From OMIW01 sp044235645 (GTDB lineage: Bacteria; Bdellovibrionota_C; UBA2361; OMIW01): a stretch of 64,000 nt of DNA. Below the pieces are notes generated by a model, which was not told the DNA's origin, did no database searches, and saw nothing but the letters and a program-made list of their open reading frames with translations. The position numbers were made by a program, and so were the translations under genes. Shown piece after piece: positions 44,187 to 53,030 of this stretch (the stretch's first letter is position 1; every line of letters begins with the position of its first letter). The stretch spans positions 1 through 64,000 of the forward strand of contig JBIIHQ010000011.1 in the NCBI GenBank assembly GCA_044235645.1, in the 5' to 3' direction.

Positions 44187-44396
44187 CACGTACCCTCTGA
44201 GAATAGCGTACCTACCAAAGGTAAGCTAGCGATAGGAGGGGGAGAGAAGTTTCGTCTAAAGGCGCTGGCCGTGAGGAACTAGATAAGACGACGGTGTGAA
44301 AGAGAGACAAGGAAGCTGAACGAATCGACGAAGAACCTTTCTGAAATCCGTTGTTTTTGGGGAGAGGGGGGTACAGCGCGAGCTATACCCCAAGTC

Positions 44397-44415
44397 GCTA
44401 GCGTATGTAGCTAGC
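44397..44415. repeat. Hairpin formed by two GCTAGC palindromes
   Basis: GCTAGC-GTATGTA-GCTAGC, 12 bp downstream of the unknown gene that ends at 44427. The two halves can pair with each other or fold individually. A third GCTAGC occurs near 44224. There is no T-run on either side. Confidence 0.4.
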
Positions 44416-44426
44416 AACCCTCCTCT

Positions 44427-44867
44427 TTAGGCAGCCCAACAACAGACCGCTCGGCGGTAATCGTGATGCGGAACATCATCGACGTTTTCACCAAAAGCTG
44501 CGTAAATCGCTTCAACCTCAGGGATTTCGGGCATATAGCAATCCCTTTCCGAGAGAAGGATGTAGAACCCTCCTTTCTCCTCAAGGTATTGGTGCAACTT
44601 TTTGCGGCAGTTTGTCGGCGGGTAAAGGGCGATAAAAACCTCCCCCGACCGAACGAACGTCACCTCTTCCGACCCGATTTCGGCAGGAGGCACCGAGGTA
44701 ATCAGGATCTGGCGATCCTGCTCCCAGTGACTCAGCTGAGTCGGGTTGAGTTTCGCTGTGAACCTCGCTGGAATTGACGTTGAGGCAAGCGAAGTGGCCT
44801 CGATAACAAGGACCCTTTCGTCGGGCGCTTGGGCCTTGAAGATGGCATCGCAATTTTGAACATTCAT
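44427..44867 (-). CDS. Unknown protein (146 aa)
   Basis: A 146-residue soluble protein starting MNVQNCDAIFKAQ with several Cys and an acidic stretch near the C-terminus (EAIYAAFGENVDDVPHHDY). Mixed alpha/beta composition, no signal peptide, no family recognised. The start codon overlaps the stop of a 66-codon upstream frame by 4 bp (ATGA). The reading frame is also open upstream through LLCFGGGASLRCPLCPHAQ, so the true start may differ; see the entries at 44864-45098. Confidence 0.6.
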   Translation of the reverse strand: MNVQNCDAIFKAQAPDERVLVIEATSLASTSIPARFTAKLNPTQLSHWEQDRQILITSVPPAEIGSEEVTFVRSGEVFIALYPPTNCRKKLHQYLEEKGGFYILLSERDCYMPEIPEVEAIYAAFGENVDDVPHHDYRRAVCCWAA

Positions 44868-45064
44868 GGTTTTTTGGGCGTGTGGACATAGAGGGCAACG
44901 AAGACTCGCGCCTCCTCCAAAACACAGCAACTCTCTCCCGCTGTATCATCGAGGAGACGCGCCTTCGTCGAGAATCTTGTTTCCACCGACGTACGGACCA
45001 TCCCAAACATGCGTAACGAAAAGCCGATTCGCACCAGCTGCCTCGTCTCTCTTGTTTCCTCCAC
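44864..45064 (-). CDS. Possible small coupled protein upstream of the 44427-44867 gene
   Basis: A 66-codon frame from GTG 45064 ends LLDDTAGESCC, EEARVFVALYVHTPKKP; its stop overlaps the next gene's ATG as ATGA, the classic coupling arrangement. The first half overlaps, in another frame, a 50-codon frame with a stronger ribosome-binding site (44946-45098). The two frames may be one gene with a frameshift near 44955. Confidence 0.4.
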   Translation of the reverse strand: MEETRETRQLVRIGFSLRMFGMVRTSVETRFSTKARLLDDTAGESCCVLEEARVFVALYVHTPKKP

Positions 45065-45098
45065 CTTTCCGGTGAAGGAGGTCTTCTACCCGGGACAT
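44946..45098 (-). CDS. Possible 50-aa protein with strong ribosome-binding site
   Basis: The frame from ATG 45098 has AAGGAGGGG nine bases upstream, one of the better ribosome-binding sites on this strand in the region. It encodes MSRVEDLLHRKGGG, a middle LFVTHVWDGPYVGGNK and an end ILDEGASPR. It overlaps the 44864-45064 frame. The segment GPYVGGNKILDEG reads like coding sequence, and joining it to the other frame would give one continuous protein; a frameshift or sequencing error is possible. Function unknown. Confidence 0.4.
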   Translation of the reverse strand: MSRVEDLLHRKGGGNKRDEAAGANRLFVTHVWDGPYVGGNKILDEGASPR

Positions 45099-45423
45099 TA
45101 TTGACGACCCCTCCTTGTAGAAGCCACATAACGTGGCCTCAGCCGAGGTATCTACTGGGTTATCCCCAGAGACACCTTCAACGTATCATAAACAGACGAT
45201 TTTTATCAAAAAACATCACACGACGTCCCCGAGCGTGATCGGACTGGAGATTGCTTCTCCGCTCCACCCCAAGGTGTCAGAGACCCTGGAGCGAATAAGT
45301 GGAAACGCTATTTTGTTTTTATCTCCCTTTATTTGAATACCCCCCCTACCCATGATACCCTTCCCGAAGCTAATCTCCTGAAACAATCCCCTCACCGGAT
45401 ATCCCCCACCAAGGAGCCCCCTC

Positions 45424-46455
45424 ATGAAAGCGCTGTCTGTCGTCATTCCGGTTTACAACGAAGAGGAAAACGTCGCCGAATCGTATCGCGAGCTTTCAGA
45501 AGTTTTGCAAGGGGTTGGGTTGCCGTATGAGATTATCTTTGTGGACGATGGCTCGCGTGACCGGACGGTTGCTACCTTGATGGCGGTTGGGGGGGAGGAT
45601 CCGTCGCTCCGGGTAATCGAGTTTCGGCGCAATTTTGGTCAAACAGCGGCGATGGCGGCGGGATTTCAGCACACCCGGTATGACATCGTCATCGCACTCG
45701 ATGGGGATCTGCAAAACGACCCAGCAGAAATACCGCGGATGATCGAAAAGCTCGACGAGGGATTTGATCTTGTCGCGGGGTGGCGGAAGGAGCGGAAGGA
45801 TAAGTACATTTCTCGGAGACTTCCGAGCATGATAGCTAATCGGATCATTTCGTATTTTACGAATGTCCAGCTGCACGATTATGGTTGCACCCTCAAGGCG
45901 ATGCGGGGCGACATTGCTCGGGGGATACGGTTGTATGGGGAGATGCATCGGTTCATTCCTGCGCTTGCGTACGAGCAGGGCGCGCGGATAGTCGAGATTC
46001 CGGTACGGCATCGAGAGCGACGGTTCGGCACCTCAAAGTATGGGATATCGCGGACGCTGCGGGTTATCCTTGATCTGCTCACAGTTAAATTTCTCCTCGG
46101 CTATTCGAAGCGCCCGATCCATCTTTTCGGAGCCCTTGGCCTTGGTAGTGGAGGTTTGGGCTCGTTAATGTTGATCAATGCGACTATTCAACGGCTCTTT
46201 TTTGGGGTGCCGATGGGGACCCGACCGATGATGGTGCTTGGAGTGATGTTGGTGTTGATGGGACTTCAGTTTTTGATGTTTGGCCTTCTCGCTGAGGTCA
46301 TGACGCGTACCTACTACGAATCTCAGAACAAAGAGACCTATGTTATCCGACGTGTCCGAAAAGGGGGGACGAAGGATCCCGGGGAAGGGGGTGACGGCGA
46401 TGGCGCAGAGCGGAGAAATGAAGGAGCGCGCCAACTTCGAAAGGTCGCTTACTGA
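45424..46455 (+). CDS. GtrB/DPM1-like family 2 glycosyltransferase
   Basis: A 343-residue paralogue of the enzyme at 1276-2211. Motifs: VVIPVYNEEENV, VDDGSRD (40-46), ALDGDLQNDPAEI (91-103), GCTLKAMRGD and RFGTSKYG; two C-terminal membrane helices follow, then a charged tail. It should transfer a sugar from a nucleotide to a polyprenyl-phosphate carrier. The start has AAGGAG. It heads a run of four glycan genes. Confidence 0.88.
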   Translation: MKALSVVIPVYNEEENVAESYRELSEVLQGVGLPYEIIFVDDGSRDRTVATLMAVGGEDPSLRVIEFRRNFGQTAAMAAGFQHTRYDIVIALDGDLQNDPAEIPRMIEKLDEGFDLVAGWRKERKDKYISRRLPSMIANRIISYFTNVQLHDYGCTLKAMRGDIARGIRLYGEMHRFIPALAYEQGARIVEIPVRHRERRFGTSKYGISRTLRVILDLLTVKFLLGYSKRPIHLFGALGLGSGGLGSLMLINATIQRLFFGVPMGTRPMMVLGVMLVLMGLQFLMFGLLAEVMTRTYYESQNKETYVIRRVRKGGTKDPGEGGDGDGAERRNEGARQLRKVAY

Positions 46456-46482
46456 GTGGGAAGGGTTGAGCCGACACTGACC

Positions 46483-47778
46483 ATGGAGCAGAGAGTTCAA
46501 GGGTTCGCAATAGCGGATGATATCTCGTCAGGCCCGCCATGCTCTCACTCGATGGTCACCCGCTGTGGCTCGGAGGGCTTCCCAAAGACGATAAAACTTC
46601 TGCTCGATGCACGGAAGATATCCGATGGAGGGATCGGCACGTACGTTCGTAATCTGATAACAGGTCTCTCCAAACGCCCCGACATCGATCTCACGGTACT
46701 AGTTCGTGAAGGAGAGGCTCGGGATGAGCAGCTCCGAGAGATTCCTCAAGTCCTCACCACGAGTGGCCTCTATTCGCTGCACGAAATGTTTCGGCTGGGA
46801 GTCGAGATCCCCTGGCAGTCATTCAGCTTGTTCCATACCCCGCACTTCGTCTTGCCCTTGCGAATCCCAGTCCCCTCGGTGGTGACGATTCACGACCTCA
46901 ATCATCTCTATCACCCTGAGCGATCGTATTACCCGGTGATCGCATTTCCGTATTTTGTATCCGCGTTAGCACGTGCTCGAGGTATTATCGCGGTTAGCCG
47001 ACAAACAGCTCGTGAGATTGAGCAGTTCTCGTGGAGGAGCCGGTCTGTTGCAGAGAAGGTATCGGTGATTCCTAATGGTGTCAGTGCCCCGTCGGAATCG
47101 GATTTCGGGCCGAGTTCGGACGACGGTGAGAACCGAAAATCAGCCATGCGTGATTCGGCACCATATCTTCTTTCGGTTATCTCGACTAACAAGCCCCACA
47201 AAGGGGTATCTGATCTGATCGCCGCATTCGCGCAGATAGCACCGCAGCATCCCTCTTTGACATTAGTCATCGTGGGGGCGGGAACGCCATCTGACAGCCT
47301 CATACCTGGGCACCTTGCAAGCCGAGTTCGGCTTGAGGGACTCGTTGAGCGGAGAGCGCTCTGGCGATGGTACCGGGAAGCGGAGGCCGTAGTTGTTGCA
47401 TCGCTTCAGGAAGGGTTCTGTTTGCCCGTGATAGAAGCTCACGCGGTGGGAGTCCCAGTGGTGGCTCGTCCCGTTCCCACCCTGACAGAGGTGCTGACCG
47501 CAGATGATGCGGTGGCCGCGGATATGTCGGCTCAGGCGCTCGGGGAAGCGATAGATGAGATGATGCGGCGAAAAAACGGAAAAGTCTGGGATGTTAAGCA
47601 AGTGCGGCTTATTGAACATGCGAGTCAGTATTCGATTGCGGAGGTGACCAACCTGACGGTGAACTGTTATAAACAAGCGCTGCAACGAAGAAACGGAAGC
47701 TGGCTTGACAGGTCGATCTGTCAGCGCATGGCTGTCGCTCCCCACCATTCGAGTCTCCAAACGAGAGGTCCGCGGTGA
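46483..47778 (+). CDS. Family 4 glycosyltransferase
   Basis: A GT-B transferase of about 430 residues. The N-terminal domain begins IKLLLDARKISDGGIGTYVRNL; the donor domain has LLSVISTNKPHKGVSDLI, LVIVGAG and an EX7E-type motif in QEGFCLPVIEAHAVGVP. The first ~25-30 residues are not conserved; ATG 46483 is used, but ATG 46552 (MVTRCGSEG) is equally possible. Its stop overlaps the next gene's GTG by 4 bp, so the two are translationally coupled. Confidence 0.85.
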   Translation: MEQRVQGFAIADDISSGPPCSHSMVTRCGSEGFPKTIKLLLDARKISDGGIGTYVRNLITGLSKRPDIDLTVLVREGEARDEQLREIPQVLTTSGLYSLHEMFRLGVEIPWQSFSLFHTPHFVLPLRIPVPSVVTIHDLNHLYHPERSYYPVIAFPYFVSALARARGIIAVSRQTAREIEQFSWRSRSVAEKVSVIPNGVSAPSESDFGPSSDDGENRKSAMRDSAPYLLSVISTNKPHKGVSDLIAAFAQIAPQHPSLTLVIVGAGTPSDSLIPGHLASRVRLEGLVERRALWRWYREAEAVVVASLQEGFCLPVIEAHAVGVPVVARPVPTLTEVLTADDAVAADMSAQALGEAIDEMMRRKNGKVWDVKQVRLIEHASQYSIAEVTNLTVNCYKQALQRRNGSWLDRSICQRMAVAPHHSSLQTRGPR

Positions 47779-48914
47779 AGGTCGCGCTTGTCCATGATTG
47801 GTTAACCGGGATGCGGGGAGGAGAGCGATGTCTTGAAGCGTTCCTTGCACTCTATCCGTCCGCAGATGTTCACACGCTCATCCACGTGCCAGGCAGAACG
47901 AGCGCACGGATTGACGATCGGGTTCGGGGAACCTCGTGGCTCAACAAACTTCCCGCTGCTGGAGCGATCCATCGCCTTTTACTTCCGTGCTATCCCTCGG
48001 CGGCGCGGTCGCTCTCCCTGTCGGGTTACGATCTGGTCATCTCTTTGAGCCATGCGGCTGCAAAAAATGTGACCGTGGATCGGACGTCGCGGCACATTTG
48101 TTACTGCTTCACCCCCATGCGATATATCTGGGATCAGGCCGATCAATACTTTGGACCCGCCCGTCGGGGGCTTTGGCCACTTATTCGATCGCTTCGGCAG
48201 TGGGACGTCGCGGGCTCGGCGGGGGTTAGTGAGTTTGTCGCGATTAGCCGTTTCATTGCTGCCCGTATTCGGTGTTATTATAGGAGGCCATCTTCAGTAG
48301 TATACCCTCCCGTTGACACGTCTTGGATCACCCCTGCGAAAGAGGGAGCACGGGGGGAGGCATTCCTCTATGCGGGTGCGTTGGTCCCGTATAAGCGTCC
48401 TGATGTTGTGGTTGCGGCTGCGAATCGATTGAGCTTGCCCCTATGGGTCGTAGGGGGAGGGCCGATGGAGAGGGCGCTTCGTGCTCAGGCTGGGCCAACG
48501 GTGACGGTGCTCGGGCGATGCTCTGATGAGGAGCTTGCGTCGTATTACCGCCGGTGCCGTGCGCTCATCCTCCCCGGCGTTGAAGATTTCGGCATGATGC
48601 CGGTTGAGTGTATGGCCGCGGGGAGGCCGGTAATCGGGCGGAGATTCGGTGGGACCGCTGACACCATCGTTGCCGATGGACCACATCCGACGGGGGTGTT
48701 TATAAGAGGAGGTCGTCATATGCTCGCTGTCGAGGATTTGACCGAAGCGCTCGAGCGCTTTATGCAAACAGAGAATCAATTTTCCGTCGCGGCCTGCACC
48801 AAACAGGCTTCGCGGTTCAGTCCACTGGTCTTCGGAGATGCGTGGAGGTCGATAATCGATGGAGAGGGGCCTTGCACGGGGGTTGGCATGGATTATCCCC
48901 CTCGAAGGGTCTGA
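47775..48914 (+). CDS. Family 4 glycosyltransferase
   Basis: A 379-residue GT-B enzyme starting at GTG 47775. MKVALVHDWLTGMRGGERCLE, then CYCFTPMRYIWD and the donor-domain EX7E region VEDFGMMPVECMAAGRPV resemble a common subgroup of surface-polysaccharide GT4 enzymes. It lies inside the four-gene run ending in the polyprenyl glycosylphosphotransferase. Substrate unknown. Confidence 0.87.
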   Translation: MKVALVHDWLTGMRGGERCLEAFLALYPSADVHTLIHVPGRTSARIDDRVRGTSWLNKLPAAGAIHRLLLPCYPSAARSLSLSGYDLVISLSHAAAKNVTVDRTSRHICYCFTPMRYIWDQADQYFGPARRGLWPLIRSLRQWDVAGSAGVSEFVAISRFIAARIRCYYRRPSSVVYPPVDTSWITPAKEGARGEAFLYAGALVPYKRPDVVVAAANRLSLPLWVVGGGPMERALRAQAGPTVTVLGRCSDEELASYYRRCRALILPGVEDFGMMPVECMAAGRPVIGRRFGGTADTIVADGPHPTGVFIRGGRHMLAVEDLTEALERFMQTENQFSVAACTKQASRFSPLVFGDAWRSIIDGEGPCTGVGMDYPPRRV

Positions 48915-48997
48915 TAGGAACTCGATTTGGGGGTCGCTGAGGAACGGTTAAAAAGGGAGCCGCAGAGGACTAATTTTCAAACTAGGCCCGTTGAATC

Positions 48998-50401
48998 ATG
49001 GTTAAACAGCGCCACCAACTTTTTGCTTTTCTTTTCATGGTATCCGACCTTTGTATGGTGTCGGCTGCCTGGGTGGCGTCATATTTTATTCGGTTCCAGA
49101 CCGATGTTGTTCCTGCGGTGAAGGGGATTCCCCGCATCGATGAGTACCTGTTGATGTTGGTCCCGGTCTGGGTCATCTGGGGAATCGTATTCAGAATCGT
49201 CGGGTTGTACCGTCCGATGCGAGGGGTACGACGGAGGAGGGAGCTTTGGTTACTAATTAATGCAAATGGTTTTGCGCTTCTCGTTCTCATAGCTTTTGTC
49301 TTTCTTTTTCGTGAAAAGCAGGTTGAATATTCGCGGCTCGTATTTCTTTGTTTTGGGGTCGCAGTCACGGTTGGTACGATGAGTCAACGTCTGGCGCTCC
49401 GCTTCTTTCTGAGTGAGGCTCGCCGGAAGGGATTCAATCTTCGGTATCTGCTCGTCGTTGGTGCAGGAAGAGTGGCTGAGGATGTTGTTGCTCGGGTTCG
49501 CACTCAGCGTGATCTGGGTATTCAGCTGGTGGGTTGTCTTTCCCGCACTGGTGGGGAGGAGGTGGGCCCACACGGTGCACCGATAATCGGTTCGTACGGC
49601 GACCTTGAGGGAGTTCTCTCTCGGGTGAGTGTCGATCAGGTGGTAATTGCTCTTCCACTCGAGGACAGCCCGATGATGCCTTCGATTATGGGATCGCTCC
49701 GCGATACACTCGTCGACGTTAAGATCATTCCCGATCTCTATCAGTTCGTAAGCTTGGGAGGAGCGATTGAGGAATTCGAGGGTCTTCCGGTGATATCGCT
49801 CCAGGGAAGTCCGCTTGAGGGGCTCGGAAGCGTTGCAAAAAGGGTATTCGATGTACTCGTGGGGTCAGTCGCAGCCGTTGTCTTGCTACCGTTCATGCTG
49901 GTTATTGGGATGCTCGTAAAGTGTACCTCACGGGGCCCGATGCTCTATAAACAGGAGCGGGTGAGCTATGATGGGACTCGGTTTTGGATCTATAAATTCC
50001 GTACTATGCGGATCGACGCTGAGCGAGAAGGCCCGGGATGGACGAGGCCGGATGATAAGCGGGTAACCCCTCTGGGACGCTTTTTGCGGGCGATGAGCCT
50101 CGATGAATTACCACAAATTTTTAATGTTATTCGGGGAGATATGTCCCTGGTCGGCCCTCGCCCCGAGCGCCCGGTGTACATTGATGAATTTAGACATCGT
50201 ATCCCCCGTTACATGTTGCGCCACAAGGTGCCAGCAGGAATCACGGGCTGGGCCCAGGTATGTGGATGGCGGGGGGATACCTCCATCGACAAGAGGATCG
50301 AGCATGACCTGTACTACATCGAGCACTGGTCATTGATATTTGATATCAAGATTCTCGCACTCACAGTGTTGAGGGGCTTTTTTAACAAAAATGCCTATTG
50401 A
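48998..50401 (+). CDS. Polyprenyl glycosylphosphotransferase (WcaJ/PssY-like)
   Basis: A 467-residue inner-membrane enzyme that links the first sugar-phosphate of a repeat unit to undecaprenyl phosphate. An N-terminal four-helix membrane part is followed by a Rossmann-like region (LLVVGAGRVAEDVVARV), a re-entrant hydrophobic helix (FDVLVGSVAAVVLLPF) and the catalytic C-terminal domain with YKFRTM, SLDELPQIFNVIRGDMSLVG and GPRPERP. This initiating enzyme makes the 45-50 kb cluster a likely biosynthetic partner for the Wza/Wzc-like genes at 20-24 kb. Confidence 0.93.
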   Translation: MVKQRHQLFAFLFMVSDLCMVSAAWVASYFIRFQTDVVPAVKGIPRIDEYLLMLVPVWVIWGIVFRIVGLYRPMRGVRRRRELWLLINANGFALLVLIAFVFLFREKQVEYSRLVFLCFGVAVTVGTMSQRLALRFFLSEARRKGFNLRYLLVVGAGRVAEDVVARVRTQRDLGIQLVGCLSRTGGEEVGPHGAPIIGSYGDLEGVLSRVSVDQVVIALPLEDSPMMPSIMGSLRDTLVDVKIIPDLYQFVSLGGAIEEFEGLPVISLQGSPLEGLGSVAKRVFDVLVGSVAAVVLLPFMLVIGMLVKCTSRGPMLYKQERVSYDGTRFWIYKFRTMRIDAEREGPGWTRPDDKRVTPLGRFLRAMSLDELPQIFNVIRGDMSLVGPRPERPVYIDEFRHRIPRYMLRHKVPAGITGWAQVCGWRGDTSIDKRIEHDLYYIEHWSLIFDIKILALTVLRGFFNKNAY

Positions 50402-50408
50402 CGCTGAA

Positions 50409-50427
50409 CAGCGGGATTAGACCGCTG
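50409..50427. other. Hairpin at convergent gene ends
   Basis: CAGCGG-GATTAGA-CCGCTG overlaps the last codons of dapA and lies 7 bp past the stop of the glycosylphosphotransferase gene. It may serve as a compact two-way terminator; no clear T-run follows on either strand. Confidence 0.35.
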
Positions 50428-51538
50428 AAGCAAACGATAAAGGCCCTCTGTTATTATCTCCTCTATCGCTTCTCGCTCCGACATCGGTTGAAGAACCGGG
50501 GGGAGAGGGCTTCCGAGAGGTTTGATTCCCAGATGATGTATCGGTATTGATTCGATCTAATATCTCTTCATACGCAAATCCTCCTGCGCGAAGTGCCTCT
50601 CGAGTTGAGGCTGCTGCGGTCCGGAGCAACGCCAGACAATTCGGCGTGGGAGGCACGAGGGGCAGCCGTCCATGACCAACCTCAATTCCACCGAGTGACA
50701 TCAGGGCTTTGATCGGCTCCGGATTTGGTCCAACCCGCAAGAGAGCTTGCGCAAGAGGAAGAAGTGCATGATGAAGAGTTTGTGCAGTTGAGACATCCCC
50801 CGCAGCGAACCGTTCAACGAGCGTGGCGGTTGTCCGGGGAAGCACATTAGCGATGACCGATACCACGCCAACTCCCCCGACTGAGAGAATGGGGAGGGTC
50901 AGGGCGTCGTCCCCTGAGAGTATCGCAACAGGTCGCGAGGGGGAGGTTCCGCTTCTGAGGAGGGAATACGTGTCGCTTATCTCTTCGAGATTTCCATTCG
51001 CCGCCTTAACCGCCACGAGATTTTCACAAACATCAGCGATTCGTCGAATGGTATCGGGCGAGATATTTATTCCGGTCCGACCGGGAATATTGTATAGCAT
51101 CAGAGGAATACCGATCCGATTGAGCTCGCTGAAATGCCGCAAAACCCCTTCTTGGGAGGGCTTATTGTAGTAGGGAACCACAATCAGGCATCCGTCTACT
51201 CCCAACGCCGCTGCGCGCTCGGTTAACCGAACTGCCTCGCGGGTACTATTCGAACCGGTCCCTGGAATTACCTGTACTCCTGAGCCTTTGGTGACAGAAA
51301 TGCAGATTCGTATAAGTTCATCACTCTCGTCATCATCAAGAGTTGGCGCCTCACCAGTCGTTCCGCACGGGACCAGCGCAGCAGTGCCATGGTCACACTG
51401 ATACCTTGCGAGGGAGGCAAATAGCTCAGGAAGGATTCGTTGAGCAGGTGTGGTGTCAAATGGCGTGACGAGCGCGCAGAGAGATCCACTCAGGGTGTTT
51501 CCGTCGGACGTGGAATCGGGAAGTGTTATATCAGTCAT
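50417..51538 (-). CDS. dapA: 4-hydroxy-tetrahydrodipicolinate synthase
   Basis: Condenses pyruvate with aspartate semialdehyde at the entry to lysine/diaminopimelate synthesis. The Schiff-base Lys is Lys178 (NLVAVKAANG), the proton-relay Tyr149 is in LMLYNIPGRTG, and the substrate-binding GTTGE motif is at 59-63. The length of 373 exceeds the usual ~290 by a low-complexity, Ser/Pro/Arg-rich C-terminal tail of about 50-70 residues. It is separate from dapD-dapE. ATG 51538. Confidence 0.93.
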   Translation of the reverse strand: MTDITLPDSTSDGNTLSGSLCALVTPFDTTPAQRILPELFASLARYQCDHGTAALVPCGTTGEAPTLDDDESDELIRICISVTKGSGVQVIPGTGSNSTREAVRLTERAAALGVDGCLIVVPYYNKPSQEGVLRHFSELNRIGIPLMLYNIPGRTGINISPDTIRRIADVCENLVAVKAANGNLEEISDTYSLLRSGTSPSRPVAILSGDDALTLPILSVGGVGVVSVIANVLPRTTATLVERFAAGDVSTAQTLHHALLPLAQALLRVGPNPEPIKALMSLGGIEVGHGRLPLVPPTPNCLALLRTAAASTREALRAGGFAYEEILDRINTDTSSGNQTSRKPSPPGSSTDVGARSDRGDNNRGPLSFASAV

Positions 51539-51595
51539 AGGAGGATCCGTTTGAGGCCTTTTACCGTACCCGCTGAAAAAGGGGATAACACAAAA

Positions 51596-51799
51596 CTAAC
51601 GCCCTTTTCGCGACTTTCCCTGCGCCCATGTCTCCCCAAGGTGCTGGTCAAGAGCGCGATCTCGAAACTGCCAACGGTCCAACATACGCCGCGCGACGCT
51701 TTCACGTTGGACGGGCGGTTCCACAAAGATGATGCTCGCTTCTACGACCTGCCCCTCACAACCCCCAATCGGCCCTAACGCCAAGTCCACCAGAGGCAA
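51596..51799 (-). CDS. Possible small protein upstream of dapA
   Basis: A 67-codon frame starting at TTG 51799 (or GTG 51790) ends 57 bp before dapA. The middle (GQVVEASIIFVEPPVQRESVARRMLDRWQFRDRALDQH, about residues 17-54) has normal codon usage and amphipathic helix character. No ATG start and no family match. It could be co-transcribed with dapA. Confidence 0.4.
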   Translation of the reverse strand: MPLVDLALGPIGGCEGQVVEASIIFVEPPVQRESVARRMLDRWQFRDRALDQHLGETWAQGKSRKGR

Positions 51800-51996
51800 C
51801 TCTTTCTAGCGGGCATATGCCCTCATCCACGAATCAAGCGATTGAAGGCTACTGAGTCCTCTCCCTATTCTAAGTCAATCCCTGGTGAGCTTCTAGGGAA
51901 CAATTTGCGGGAGGGGTATCTCGCTTCCTGGAGGGAGCTGAACGCCTTCTGCTCAACGCCCCCACCAATCGTTCTCTTTTCCCAGAGGAGGAACAT

Positions 51997-52716
51997 CTAA
52001 TTGAGCTCGCCGATCGGCCCATTTAAACACCACCGCTCAAGGGGGTCTGCCGACGAGCCGGGAATATCTCTCAGTTTCGCAGTCACCCGGACGACGTTAC
52101 GCATCAAGGCTGAGTATCCATCGTCCCCGAAGCAGTGAAGCAGCCCCTCATCAGCGGTGCCAGCTCCTACCCGGACCTTACCTTGGACCTTGAACGCACT
52201 GCATCTTGCTGGTGGTGCACTCGAGTTGGCAAGGGCAAAACTACAACCATTGTACCCCGATACCGGCCATCTGTCGCGGTTCTCACGGTCACGAACCACG
52301 ACACTAAATACTGAGAGATACTTTCCATAGAGCATCACCCCCGCATTTCCGCCACACTCCTTCACCGAGGGTCGGTACTGAACATCAATAGGAACGTCGC
52401 GCGAGCAGACACACGGCTTGAAGATGCCTCCCTGACAAAAGTTTGGTGGCGCGGGGCGATAGCGCGGATTTTTCTTGAGACGATTATTCTCCCGTCGTAC
52501 GAGAAACCGATGACGAGCGATCATTTGGCGTGCTGTGAACTCTTTTCGAGCTGGGGTTGCGGTGGGGGTCGGGGTTGAAAGGGAGCTTTGCGCGTATGCC
52601 TCGTGAGCCCCACCCAGCCGTTCCACACCGATGCCGGAGATTCCGCAGACTAATGTGAATACAGAAACGAGGAATGACGTGTGGAGCCGACACGCTCGGG
52701 GTCTAGCTGTTCGCAT
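51997..52716 (-). CDS. Secreted Cys-rich protein of unknown function
   Basis: A 239-residue protein with a signal peptide (hydrophobic core about residues 14-30, cleavage near AHEAYAQ), a short Thr/Pro linker (STPTPTATPA), a basic helix, and a ~140-residue domain with at least eight Cys residues (FCQGG, PCVCSRD, ECGG, GCSF, RCSAF, HCFGD, WCLNG), likely disulfide-bonded in the periplasm or outside. No family recognised. The ATG follows AAAGG. Confidence 0.6.
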   Translation of the reverse strand: MRTARPRACRLHTSFLVSVFTLVCGISGIGVERLGGAHEAYAQSSLSTPTPTATPARKEFTARQMIARHRFLVRRENNRLKKNPRYRPAPPNFCQGGIFKPCVCSRDVPIDVQYRPSVKECGGNAGVMLYGKYLSVFSVVVRDRENRDRWPVSGYNGCSFALANSSAPPARCSAFKVQGKVRVGAGTADEGLLHCFGDDGYSALMRNVVRVTAKLRDIPGSSADPLERWCLNGPIGELN

Positions 52717-52830
52717 GTGGTACCTTTAGGGCTAGTATGACAACGAGTTTCAATGAGAGAATCGTAGCCTACTGACGTGTGACGGTCCAGCAGGCTCAGA
52801 CCAGAACCATTTTCCCCCTTTATCTTTCTT

Positions 52831-52852
52831 GCATATATTCATCCAAATATGC
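52831..52852. promoter_or_regulatory. Inverted repeat in the divergent promoter region
   Basis: GCATAT-ATTCATCCAA-ATATGC, arms of 6 bp and a 10-bp spacer, lies 180 bp upstream of the NtrC-type regulator and 115 bp upstream of the secreted Cys-rich gene. AT-rich palindromes of this size are typical transcription-factor sites, but no specific regulator is identified. The rest of the 314-bp spacer shows no gene. Confidence 0.35.
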
Positions 52853-53030
52853 GGCCTTAATCCGACAAAAATGGTCATTTACCCCACATTGCCAAGAACT
52901 TAGCCTTCAGGAGAATCCGCATCCCCCCTTCGGCATCTAAACATCATCCATTTTTCAAGGAGATTTCGAGAGCAGTATCCCGGTTCGAGCGCAGTAGGAT
53001 AACGAGCGACAAAGCAAAAAAGGATCGTTT

